A DNA stretch of 64,000 nt, taken from the NCBI GenBank assembly GCA_947561715.1, contig OX387198.1, forward strand, positions 8,556,001 through 8,620,000, read 5' to 3'. Source of the stretch: Ascidia mentula (taxonomy: Eukaryota > Chordata > Ascidiacea > Phlebobranchia > Ascidiidae). The position numbers were made by a program, and so were the translations under genes. This document shows, one piece after another, positions 1-10,034 of this stretch (position 1 is the first letter of the stretch; each line of letters begins with the position of its first letter). A model generated the notes under the pieces. It was not told the DNA's origin and searched no databases. It saw only the letters and a list, made by a program, of their open reading frames with translations.

Positions 1-234
1 GACCGGGGTAGCAGCACTGGTAGGTTGCGAGGTATCTGGAAGAAAAATGTTATCATTATGATAAAGCTATGCATGAGGAAAGACGCATAGAATATACATT
101 AAAAGCACGTTCACGTATATATTCTATTGTTTTATATAAATAATACAAATGGTTTTTGACGTGAATCCTTTCAAAAATTAGATGTGATTTGATTAACCGC
201 AATATGGCGAAAACCCGTTTTGTTTCTCGAAATT

Positions 235-350
235 TGTTTGATATAATGTTTTTTTAAAAAAAAATAGTCTTCTGGGGCTGCTAAGTGCAGAATATGATTG
301 TTAGTATGACACGCAACGCCAAGCAGGCTCACGGTGAAGAACTGCAAGAA
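235..350 (+). pseudogene. Partial relic copy of the last intron/exon of the 1087-3472 gene
   Basis: The stretch around 290-345 matches 3,308-3,375 closely: both contain the run aatatg-ttgtt-gtatgac-cgcaacgccaagc-ggctcac. The similarity extends upstream into intron sequence (tcttctgggg near 270 against ccttctggggg near 3,240), so this looks like a DNA-level duplication and not a processed copy. It has no useful reading frame. An alternative is that both places carry pieces of one dispersed repeat. Confidence 0.5.
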
Positions 351-1018
351 TTTCGAACGCCGACCGGTTTAATTTAAAAAAGCGAGGCATAATCACATCC
401 AATCAACGCGCATTCCCAATCATCGTGCGGCGGGGGCGTGCACAGCACGAGCAGACTTGGAAACGGAAAGCCACGTACCTCACATTTTATTTGCAAGTTT
501 CGTGAAGATTTTAAGTTGGACCTCAGCAGCTCTGTTCTGTTCATTTGGTGAACGCTTGACGATATATTATACGCAAAGTTGCAACTCTCGCGCACGAGTT
601 TTACCAGTTTTACTGTTCCCGTTTCCGCCTCAGTGCAAACGATATACGTTGTATCGCACCGCGAAAGATTTTTATATTTTCAATTGTTGTTTCGAAGAAA
701 GGAACCCCTACTATACGCCGTGACCAATAAGGTACGTTGTGTTTAAGTGGCATGTATTCCATAGTTTTAAGATGGATGCTGCTACCTTAATAGCTTACTT
801 AATTGGCTAAGAATAGTTCGTTCAGCGCAAATAGATAGATTTATAATATCGTTGTTTTTGGACCAGAGGGTTGTTTTTCTTTTAATTTCGTTGGTTGGTT
901 TCGTGAAATTTCAAAATAAACCGTGTTTGTTTAGTTTAGATTAAACTAATAAAAACGCATTAACCAAACAGGCAGAACAACGTGTATCATTGCTCGCAAT
1001 TTTTTTTATAAAATAAAT

Positions 1019-1051
1019 ATGAAGAAGCCCCACTATTGCTACAGCCGTTAA
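1019..1051 (+). promoter_or_regulatory. Short upstream ORF before the 1087 start
   Basis: ATG at 1019 opens a ten-codon frame (MKKPHYCYSR) that ends in TAA at 1049-1051, 35 bases before the ATG used for the main protein. If the transcript starts upstream of 1019 it would be a uORF able to lower translation. No transcript start can be read from the sequence, so its use is unproven. Confidence 0.3.
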
Positions 1052-1086
1052 CGATAACGCTAACAACCAAGAAAGTTACAGAGAAA

Positions 1087-3472
1087 ATGCCGGTCGAGTC
1101 GAGATTCCGAACACGCGGCGGCTACACACAAGTGACCCCCTACAACCGACAGACCCGTGGCGTCTTGACCCGAAAACCCCCGGCTCCACCGAGCGCACGA
1201 GCGAGAGCAGGACCTGCTTCATACGCCTACGTCGCATCGCAGCGGATGTCTGCACATGGTAAAGCAGCACCTTTACCTTCACCGATGGGAAAGTCCCTCC
1301 CGCCGCCACAACCTCAGTTTACAGCCAACGTAAGAATTTTTGAAATGCTAGAGATCTTCGGTTGTTTAGAAAAATTGAAGTAAAAAACAAGTTAAGTTTG
1401 TAAGGAATTGGTTTAACGATTGCGCAGAGTGAGTAAACGTACGCCGCGGAGCCACACATATCGTCATAAATCGTTTGATATGGTAAACAAATAACAAAAC
1501 AACCACTGAGAATACGTTTCAGCCATGCGGGTCGTATGTCGCGCCAACGTTCAACAATCCAAATGCAAACATGACTTTCGCAGCAATGCCCGTAACTCTT
1601 CTACCGCCGCCTATCTGCAACCAAACCCGTCTGCCGCAGTTCGGTCGTTTGTACGAAGAATTTGAGAAATTGAAGGTGGGCGAAATACAAATAAGCATCT
1701 TGCACTTAAACTAAACGTATTCGGTTTTTAATACATAGAGAGGTGGATTCGTAATCCAGCCGCAGCAGCCATCTTTGCCGTTGAACCCTTCACCTCCTCC
1801 ACCACCTCCGCCATTACAGCCGCTCACACGCGTCTCCAGCCCAACCCCATCCTTGGGCTCTTGCACATCGTCTAGCGGCGAGCAACAGGAGCATGGAGTT
1901 TTTGCGGCGGCCATGAAGCTGTTCATGCATTCTTACCTGCCGACGGGATGTTTTGACTGTGCGACGCCCGTGGACGACTGGGGGCGAGAGGCCCAAGCCC
2001 TGTTGGCCGAGGTAATGGCGCCGGAACTAGCGGACGAGAGGTAAGGCAACATAAAAAGCATTAAGATGGACTGCATGGTAAAGTTGTTTGTTTTTCAAAC
2101 CATGGAATGATGTAAATTTACAACCAGGTCGACCAAAAGCTCGTGGCCGAACTCTTCGAGCCGCAACACGTCATGCGACTATGACGTCAGCAGCGGATCG
2201 AGTAGTCCCGACAAGACGGACGAAGGAGGTTTGCAATCGGCGAGCAATCGAGCATGGCCCGTCATAGGGCAGCATTTGGAGGCGCCGAGAATGGACATTC
2301 ATCGCCATATACTGGAGATAAAGCCGTCGCCCTACCCAGGGGGAAGTCCCTTTTCCTTGCCGTCGGTTGTAAGCAGTCACAGCAGCGACAATGACGCAGA
2401 TGACGAGTCGGTAGCGTCGTCGGCAAGGTACGTGTAGTGGCTAAGCAATAGTAATTCTTCACATTTAACGAAAACTTTGTGTTGCATCACAGCAGCCCAG
2501 CTTCAATCGCTCCGCGCTCCTCTAGCAATACAACTGTGCGCCGGCCGTCCTACAAGAAGAAACACGATTCTGCAAGGATTCGCCTTTCCATGGACTCCGG
2601 ATATCAATCGTCTTCTACGGACGGAGGCAGTTCTTGTCACGGTGGGTGATAATGACATACACGTGTATTACTCAGTATGCAACACTTGTAACGCATTTAC
2701 GTGGTATCGGCTATGTTAAAGGCAGCCAGGCGCCAGCGGGCGGTTTAGACTCTGACGGTTTCTTATCTGATATTGGATCCACGTGTTCGTCGCATCCCCC
2801 ATCGCCAGTGCCAGTACGCAATCCAGATGCAGGATTTTTATCACCCACCGATGTCCCGCCCTATCTACACGCCCTTTTGGAAGCTCCCTGGCTCAATTCC
2901 GGGCCTCCTGTCCCCAAAGCGCTCCCAGCCCTTCGCGGGTCCCCCATTCCTGTGGTTAGGAACCTCACCAGCACGTCAAAGTCTGCATCGGTGGGTCCCT
3001 CGCAAGGGCCCGATGCACCGGGCAGTGCGTACACTTATCACAAGCACAAGGATTGGATCACCGACGAGATACTAGAGATGATTGTGGTGCGTGACCGCCT
3101 GTATAAGCGCATGAAGAAGCATCCCGCACCGGATATCGTCGACATGTATAAGAAGGTGAGCACTTCAGGGAATATCCCAGAAAAATGTGCGAAAAATATA
3201 TGACGTAATTTATTTGATACAATGGAGGTTTAAAAAGCCTTCTGGGGGCTATATAGTAAAAATGTGCTGCGGAATTTTTCAGCCAAATGTGATTTTCTTA
3301 CCAGGTGCGGAATATGGTTGTTGGTATGACGCGCAACGCCAAGCGGGCTCACGAGAAAAAACTGGAAGACGAAGCCGCTCGCTCGGGTAAACCTATTTAT
3401 TACAACAATATCACCGGATTGGGTCGGTCAAGGTCTAGGCGATCGGCATCGGGACTGTACAGGATGAGGTAG
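1087..3472 (+). CDS. Unrecognised Ser/Pro-rich protein with a LINE-linker-like C-terminal helix region
   Basis: Seven exons join in frame: 1087-1329, 1523-1675, 1739-2040, 2128-2427, 2493-2641, 2722-3155, 3305-3472, giving about 582 residues. All introns are GT-AG and all phases match, so the model is solid although I do not recognise the gene. The N-terminal part is basic and proline-rich, with a poly-proline run near residue 150. The middle is serine-rich and probably disordered. The last 100 residues are charged and helical (DWITDEILEMIVVRDRLYKR, then an NAKRAHEKKLEDEA-type stretch). That pattern resembles the segment between endonuclease and reverse transcriptase in LINE ORF2 proteins, here split by an intron. 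ATG 1087 is the first ATG in the open frame. Function unknown; nuclear or regulatory roles are only guesses. Confidence 0.75.
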
Positions 3473-3727
3473 TGAAGCATGGTTTCCAAGCGTTTTACTG
3501 CATTTGCGATCGGGCGCGCAACGCTTCTTAAGATATTATTTCTATCTTGCGCATTTTATAATCGACATCATTTAACAGCGCTTTTTTGCGTTCCTGTTTT
3601 ACGTTTCTTGTTGTTGTTTTTTCGCTTGTATGTGTTCTGCATTTTTTTGTGTTTCGTTTTTCTTTTGCTGCGCGATGTGGTAGAGTTTTACGTGGAGCTG
3701 GAATACATAGTGCATGCATGACTTTTA

Positions 3728-5687
3728 TTACCTTGTGTGCGATTTTCTAGTCGTTACAAGCCACCTACTTGCAGTAATAATGAGATCAAATAGGCTCCGT
3801 CCTGTGCTGGAAGATGATGCACTCGCCGTTTTCACGTAGTTACTCAAATCTGTATCCTTCGTGTAGGTTACCTGGGAACGAATCCACAATAACCTTTTTG
3901 TCAGTTTACATATCAGCGCAAACTCACTGTAATCGGGGCTGCTTCACCTCCTGGTGAAGAATTTATTATACTGGAGTTAGTGATGTAGTAACTAAAATCC
4001 AAAATGGATCCGGCAATACAGTTGCTTGCCATGGAAACGACGACGTCACAAAAAGCGCTGGAGTCGTTTTGGAATTGAACTAGGGCGTTTCTAAGACATT
4101 GTCCTGATAAAGATGTCTGCAAAACAAATAAATGTGATTGCGCGTCCCCAAAACTTTTTTGAAAACTTGCCTGTGGTAAGGTTAGATATCCGGTATTAAC
4201 TGGCGATTGGATCAGAATGGCATCGCCATTTCTATAACCAGACGTCTGTGTCGGTTGACCAATGGCATCTACGCTGCTGACAAATGTAAATGTGGAAAGG
4301 CTAGTCTGCTGCAATAGAACACTGAAAAAGAATCCCGGTAAGTAAGAATAAAACACAAACACTTACTAACTGAATAGAACCAATATACTAACCTTAACTG
4401 TGCAGCTGTGAGTACATTCTGTCTCCCAGTAACATTAGCAAAGAAAAGACCCAAGTCGGGGCAATTAAGGCGGGCAATGCATGTGAACTGATGCCAGTCT
4501 GGTATGAGGTATTGTTGTGTTGAACAAAGCTGAGAGTCGTCGGTGGTAAAGTTACCACCAAACATGCCAGGTGTGCACTGAAATGTGCTGGTGTTGGTGC
4601 ACTCCTTTAAACACAAAACATAACTTCATGTAAAAGTAACATATATACCCTAGTATTTACATTACTGTAGATCTACTGCTTAAGCATATTTCGCTATGCA
4701 GTGCTGAGTGTGCAGCAACTTTTTTAAATTGGACAAAGATGAGTCCAGTAGTGATGATTTGACACTTCATGATACTTACCATGTCACAACAGCAATCAGT
4801 ATCACACAATCCAACAGTCAAATCGCATGGACAGGGAGCAATATTCTGGTATCCAGGATTAGGAAACAGAGTGGCTACAACAATACATTGTCAGTTGACA
4901 GAAATACAATCAATAAAGGAAGGCAAAAATTTTGCCTACCAGATGCAGGAACTGTGAAGTTTGTGTTCCTTACAAGGTTTGGTTGAACATCAACATCTAT
5001 CCTAGCCGACACATTGACCCCAGCATTATTGCAACACCACAGAGCCAATGTTTCGGTCAAACGTGCAGTGAGGGTGGTACTTAAAACGATCTTCAAACTT
5101 ACATATGAAATGGAGGGCTAAAAATAAGCAACAGGCAAAAGATAGGCAAATGTTATAAGCAATATATAACTTTAAAAAGTACCGGTAAAATTATGGATGG
5201 TGTTTGAATGGTCCAATCAGTTAGGTTGGTTGCACCTAATATACAAACAATTGCAAAAGTTGAAACACAATCAGAAAACGCCACACAAAATATTTCCTAC
5301 CACTTAAACACAAGGAAGGATTCATGAAGGCATCTAAAAACAAAAGAAATCCTTTAGAGTATTGCAAGACCCTGTTTTTATTCAAAAAAACCCACCTGGA
5401 GATGTAGCCGGGTGCACAGAACAGTTGAGTGTAACCTCTGGTTGGTTTGCATTAATTACCAGCAGTTCATACTGGTCTAGATTTACTGTGTTGATTGAGG
5501 GATAGAATACCACATCTACAAAAACACTCACAACCGTTAGTTTATGATGTAACAAAAGGTTGAATCTTCTTTTTCAGTTTATTGAGCTCTATTTTGTCAT
5601 CACATGATTATTCAATAACCTACCTTGGGTTTTTGCACGAAGAACATGAGCTAGCACAATACATAACGCAGCGACAATGTAGGCCAT
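3728..5687 (-). CDS. Tectonic family protein (short form)
   Basis: Nine exons on the minus strand: 5687-5624, 5515-5396, 5333-5301, 5235-5183, 5117-4940, 4874-4780, 4604-4393, 4321-3928 and 3871-3728, with matching phases, giving about 430 residues. It opens with a hydrophobic signal peptide ([18 protein letters not shown]). The family mark is the cysteine cluster [19 protein letters not shown] in the sixth exon, followed by a cysteine-spaced extracellular domain with many N-glycosylation sites. Tectonics work at the ciliary transition zone. Vertebrate tectonics are roughly 590-700 residues, so this one is short at its C-terminus; either the last exon is misjudged or the protein is truncated. 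It converges on the 1087-3472 gene and is divergent from the NAGA gene. Confidence 0.8.
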
Positions 5688-6306
5688 ATCTGAACAATAG
5701 GTATAGCGGTTTGTAGAGACAAGTTTTTGACCAGTTATAAACAAATCGTTCTTCCAGCTTCCCCCGTTACTACGAAACTATTCGCCGTTTGTTTTCAGAC
5801 ACGGAATCCCGATCAAAATCGGCGCCACAGACTTCACTATGACGTCATACTAAAAATTTTATTTCGCGGAAAATTTATTCTCAAATGCTAACAATGTTTG
5901 ACTTTCAGCAAAACTTGGGATTTTTAACAGGTTTATCACAAACGTATTTAACTAAACAAAATGACAAAAAAGATTCATACAACGTGTTAGCAACAATTTT
6001 GTCACCAACGAACAAAACATTTGAGCGTTTTTCAGGAACATTTATTAAGTTAAATAAATGGAATCAATTATGATTTGAATAACAAAATAGTTTATTATAA
6101 CATGCAGTGGTGACTGGTAATTGCTATTTGTTGTGCTTGATTTGTTTTCTGTGCAAACAACTGGTGTCACATGAAAGTTGATACCTTGTTGCAGCAATCT
6201 GAGCGGTGCAATCCGACTGTAGCTTGTAAAACGGCGCAGTTCTCAGTTCTCGGTTTATTTAGTCACACTAGTATCGTCTTTTTATAGTCCACTTGCCGGG
6301 TTCGTT
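5688..6306. promoter_or_regulatory. Shared 5' region between divergent tectonic and NAGA genes
   Basis: The 619 bases between the two ATG codons hold no supported gene. Since the genes point away from each other, both promoters must lie here. I see no clear TATA box; the long open frame at 5,885-6,073 is AT-rich and has no family resemblance. Confidence 0.5.
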
Positions 6307-8059
6307 ATGAAGGAAGTATTATTATGTATTGTATGTTGGGTGGTTGTGGTGCAGGGAATGGACAATGGAGTGGCAAGAACTCCACCAATGGGTTGGCTGG
6401 CATGGGAAAGATTTCGTTGTGTGACCGACTGCAAAACATACCCAGATACTTGCATCAGTGAAAACCTTTTTAAGAGCATGGCCGACCGGTTAGTACCCCT
6501 TATAATTTTTGCTTGACAATAACATGTTTTTGGGCACTGGTAGGATATTCCTAGATAAACCTGTGCAGGCTACCTAAAAACATAACATAGTTTGTTGAAT
6601 TGCACCAATTGTTTTCTTGCAGATTGGCTGATGATGGGTGGAAGGACGCTGGTTACATGTACGTGAATATTGATGATTGTTGGATGGCAAAGGAAAGGGA
6701 TTCCAACAATCGTTTATATGGTGACCCTGAAAGATTTCCTAATGGCATAAAAGCACTTGCTGATTATGTTCATGGAAAGGTGTGATATAAATACCCTATG
6801 GATTTATCTGTTACAACTAAATTGTTGTAGTATACATAAGGTATTGATTGATGTAATATTCACTTTCTTGTTCAATATAGGGCCTGAAGATAGGAATCTA
6901 TGAAGATTATGGCACTCACACTTGCGGAGGCTATCCTGGATCACAAGGTTATGAGGAGGTTGATGCTCAAACTTTTGCCGATTGGGGAATTGACATGCTA
7001 AAGTTTGATGGTTGTTATTCAAACGACTCTTCAAAAGCTACAGGCTACCCTTTGATGAGTGAAGCTCTTAACAAAACTGGGCGCCCTATAGTTTACAGTT
7101 GCAGCTGGCCAGCATATGATGGTGGCCTTCCACCAAAGGTGGGTGTTTAATATATGGGTAATTGAGATCACATTTGTGTACTGATGTGCATTGTATGTGC
7201 AAATTTGTATTTTCTTCTGTAACTGTATGTGATAATGTCATTGCACCTAGGTAAACTACACCGAGCTTGGGGAGATTTGCAACCTTTGGAGAAACTACGG
7301 TGACATTCAGGATTCATGGAGTGATGTGGTTAACATTATTGAATGGTGGGCCACGAACCAAGACGTGTTAGTACCAGCTGCAGGACCTGGCAGATGGAAT
7401 GACCCTGACATGTTAATTGTGGGAGATTTTTCCTTGAGTTTTCAGCAGTCAAAGGCACAGTTTGGTACACAACGATAGTTGGATTCACTTTAGTTGGGTT
7501 TTATTTTAACTTTTTATGAAGGAATGTGGGCTATTCTAGCTGCACCTCTGTTCATGTCAAATGATCTCAGGAACATTAATCCTGAATCAGTAGCAGTTCT
7601 TCAAAATAAAGATGTAATTAGAGTCAGCCAGGACCCACTGGGTATTCAGGGCAAGAGATGGTTAAACAAAGATAAAATACAGGTAGGCATGTGTTGTATT
7701 TTTTTTTATGATAATAACATTAGTAGCATTGTTTTTCAACCAACCTTCCTTTTTTTCAGACATGGAGTCGTCCACTTCAACACGGCCAATTTGCAGTAGC
7801 AGTCTTAAGCACAAGAACTGATGGCACTCCATACAATCACTCGTTTTCTTTAAATCAATTGGGTATTACCCACAATGTTGCCTACACCTTAATCGACCTT
7901 TACAGCAAAAAGTCTATGGGAAAGGTATTGGTAAAAGACCAAATATCTGTGATGGTTGATCCCAATGGAATTGTAATGATAAAAGCCACCCCTGTACAAT
8001 CTGACATCCATTTTGACATATTTGAGTGGGAGGAGTTTGAGATTTTCGACACACTGTGA
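6307..8059 (+). CDS. NAGA: Alpha-N-acetylgalactosaminidase (GH27)
   Basis: Six exons: 6307-6488, 6623-6779, 6881-7138, 7251-7464, 7522-7682, 7760-8059; all phases match and give 423 residues, close to vertebrate NAGA. A signal peptide ([17 protein letters not shown]) leads into the GH27 barrel starting [15 protein letters not shown]. The nucleophile region LKFDGCYS and the acid/base region RWNDPDML are intact. The substrate loop reads [11 protein letters not shown], with Ser and Ala at the two positions that separate NAGA from alpha-galactosidase A (which has Glu and Leu), so NAGA specificity is favoured. The enzyme would act in lysosomes, removing terminal alpha-linked GalNAc from glycoconjugates. 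The 3' end converges with PSENEN. Confidence 0.93.
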
Positions 8060-8588
8060 TTGCACTTGTCCAACTTTGAACAAGCAAAATTATTCATGTG
8101 AAATTCTAAACTCAGGAAAATCCTGCTCCAAGCAATTAGTACAAATTTGTAATATGTAGCTATTAGTCCCAACATTTCATATCAGTTTTGTGTAATGAAG
8201 CATTTATTGACCCTTTTTTGTGCAATATTTTTTGATTAGTTCATCTCCTTGTTGTTGCCAAATCTTGATGATTTACATTAAAAACTGTACACAATTAGAT
8301 TGTCTGTGTAGAAATACTTGCAGAAGGTCCATGTTTATTAGTAAAAATTAATATCTATGAACAAAACATTTCGTAAATTGCAGTTTATCAAAGTAAAATG
8401 GTGTATGAAAAGATTTGAGATGACTCGTGAAGTGCAAGTTTTGGACTAAACTTGAAATATTGTATTGAATGGACACAAATATTTCCAGAATTTAATCTAA
8501 AGGAGCTATATTATTAAAGGGAATTACTTGCACAGTGGAAGTAAAACAATCAACTTGAAAATGTACAATGCAATCTGAAATAAAATAC
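8060..8588. other. Convergent 3' regions of NAGA and PSENEN
   Basis: No gene seen. The stretch is AT-rich and should hold the 3' untranslated regions of both genes. An AATAAA on the plus strand at 8579-8584 lies beside the PSENEN stop, so the two transcripts may overlap at their ends. Confidence 0.5.
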
Positions 8589-9034
8589 TCAGGGTATTCC
8601 TTGTGGAATTACAAATGATATATAGTCTGCTGTGGCACCCCAGCTTGCGCGATTTAGTTGAAACACAACATTCCATGCTATTATGCCGACAATCCATATC
8701 ACAGCACCAACTGCAGATTGGATGACATAACTTTTCATTTTCGCTTGCCCTTCAAATTCCGGTTTACAAAAGACTTCTTTTCCAAACCACACAGCATTGA
8801 TGGCCCACAGAAATGGAAGCGCTAAAAACCCACCTAAGCACATAATTTAGTTTTAGTCAACGTAATGTATTCTTCTCATGACAATAAAATTACTACTCTT
8901 CAAGATTTAATTACAATTGAGTAGAAATAACTTTCTGCGTTATCAACAGCAAAACACACACATGCATACATACCGATGTAATATTTCCGACACAGAGTCA
9001 GCTTTTCCTCATTGGTCATTTTCTCAACATTCAT
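8589..9034 (-). CDS. PSENEN: Gamma-secretase subunit PEN-2
   Basis: Two exons, 9034-8974 and 8833-8589, join in phase 1 to give 101 residues, the same length as human PEN-2. The N-terminus MNVEKMTNEEKLTLCRKYY and the C-terminal region WGATADYISFVIPQGIP are nearly family consensus, with hydrophobic hairpin and transmembrane segments between. PEN-2 is the smallest gamma-secretase subunit, needed for presenilin endoproteolysis and activity in Notch and APP-type cleavage. The start is only 97 bases below the GPATCH11 stop on the same strand, and an AG acceptor-like site (AAACTTTTAG) lies 20 bases before the ATG, which would suit SL trans-splicing of an operon transcript. Confidence 0.96.
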
Positions 9035-9131
9035 TGTAGAATTTTTATCACAACTAAAAGTTTATAAAACCTGGTACAAAAATAAAATGTAACCGTCATG
9101 AAAAAAGAAATAAAAATGCCCTTAACACATG

Positions 9132-9908
9132 TCACCAATCTTCATCATGACAGACAGCAGTGTCACCAGGGCAATTTTGTTTTATATCGTGTGTATCAAT
9201 AAACTTATGGCCACACCAAACACAATAGAAATACAGTTTTCTTAAGTAGTCTGTTAAAGATACAAGTATATCAGTAGATGAAATTTCTTCAAGTTCTTCA
9301 GAACTGTCCTCATCTTCGTTGTCATCATCCACAGGAACACTTGGCCAAAAATAGTCCGAAACTGGTATTGTTACATTGTGTTCCGAATCAAGATGGAGGC
9401 ACACCTTTTGGCTTTTGTACAAATCGTGTTCCACCTGTTTAGAGCTGTGTTTTTCCCGCATTCTCTCACGGAATTGTTTGTGTTGAACTTTTTCAACTTT
9501 GGCACGTTTTGCCTTCACAACCTCAAACATCTTCTGCTTGTGAATTTGAGCTTCTTTAACAGCCGTGTCTCTTCCCAGTCCAGTGCGTCCAGTTTTTACA
9601 GTTATAGGGACAGGCTCAGCCCTGCCTTCTCCTTTGGCACCCAACCCTTTACCAACTTTGTAACCCATTTTTTCCAGCAACTTAAAACCTGGATTGTCAT
9701 TTGAAATGGCAGTGGCTAAACCTTGAGTTCTGAGCTCGTGTTCAACCACACGTCGTGGTTGGTTGTAGTTTCTGGAGTTTGTGGCATTTCGTTTATTTTC
9801 CATCTCACGTTTTCTGGCAATGGGCTTTGGTTTGCACAACTTACTCTTGTGTGGGTTGGTTTCTTCAACAAAAATATTGGACATATAGTCATCTTCGTCA
9901 TCAGCCAT
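9132..9908 (-). CDS. GPATCH11: G-patch domain-containing protein 11
   Basis: A single exon encodes 258 residues from ATG 9908. The acidic N-terminus (MADDEDDYMSNIF) matches GPATCH11. The G-patch lies at about residues 72-113 (NPGFKLLEKMGYKVGKGLG). A lysine-rich coiled region follows, then an acidic stretch. The C-terminal DUF4187 domain has the cysteine pair and CPG motif (YCVWCGHKF, QNCPGDT). G-patch proteins bind RNA or activate DEAH helicases; the vertebrate protein is nuclear and also reported at kinetochores. ASB3 ends 126 bases upstream and PSENEN begins 97 bases downstream on the same strand, so it may be the middle gene of an operon. Confidence 0.93.
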   Translation of the reverse strand: MADDEDDYMSNIFVEETNPHKSKLCKPKPIARKREMENKRNATNSRNYNQPRRVVEHELRTQGLATAISNDNPGFKLLEKMGYKVGKGLGAKGEGRAEPVPITVKTGRTGLGRDTAVKEAQIHKQKMFEVVKAKRAKVEKVQHKQFRERMREKHSSKQVEHDLYKSQKVCLHLDSEHNVTIPVSDYFWPSVPVDDDNEDEDSSEELEEISSTDILVSLTDYLRKLYFYCVWCGHKFIDTHDIKQNCPGDTAVCHDEDW

Positions 9909-10034
9909 GCTCCTTATTGATTAAAAAAATATTGTTTCTACTTCTGTGGAATTTTGCAAAGACAAAGTAATCACTAGCTGTATAGAAATATAGATGAGGT
10001 TTTCACATAAATGAGACAAGGTTTTCCAGGTATA

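Larger units (their letters stand above)
1..1086. other. 5' flank of first gene, no gene seen
   Basis: No convincing coding region is visible. The open stretches here lack ATG starts and family resemblance. At about 235-350 there is a degenerate copy of the last intron and last exon of the gene that follows (compare 3,200-3,390). A short upstream reading frame of ten codons starts at 1019 and ends at 1051, just before the main ATG at 1087. Confidence 0.5.

Noticed and set aside
457-723. 88-codon open frame on the plus strand
   Set aside because: It starts at TTG, has no family resemblance and lies in AT-rich flank without matching splice sites.
5885-6073. Open frame between tectonic and NAGA
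   Set aside because: Low-complexity, AT-rich composition inside a shared promoter region; no recognisable domain.
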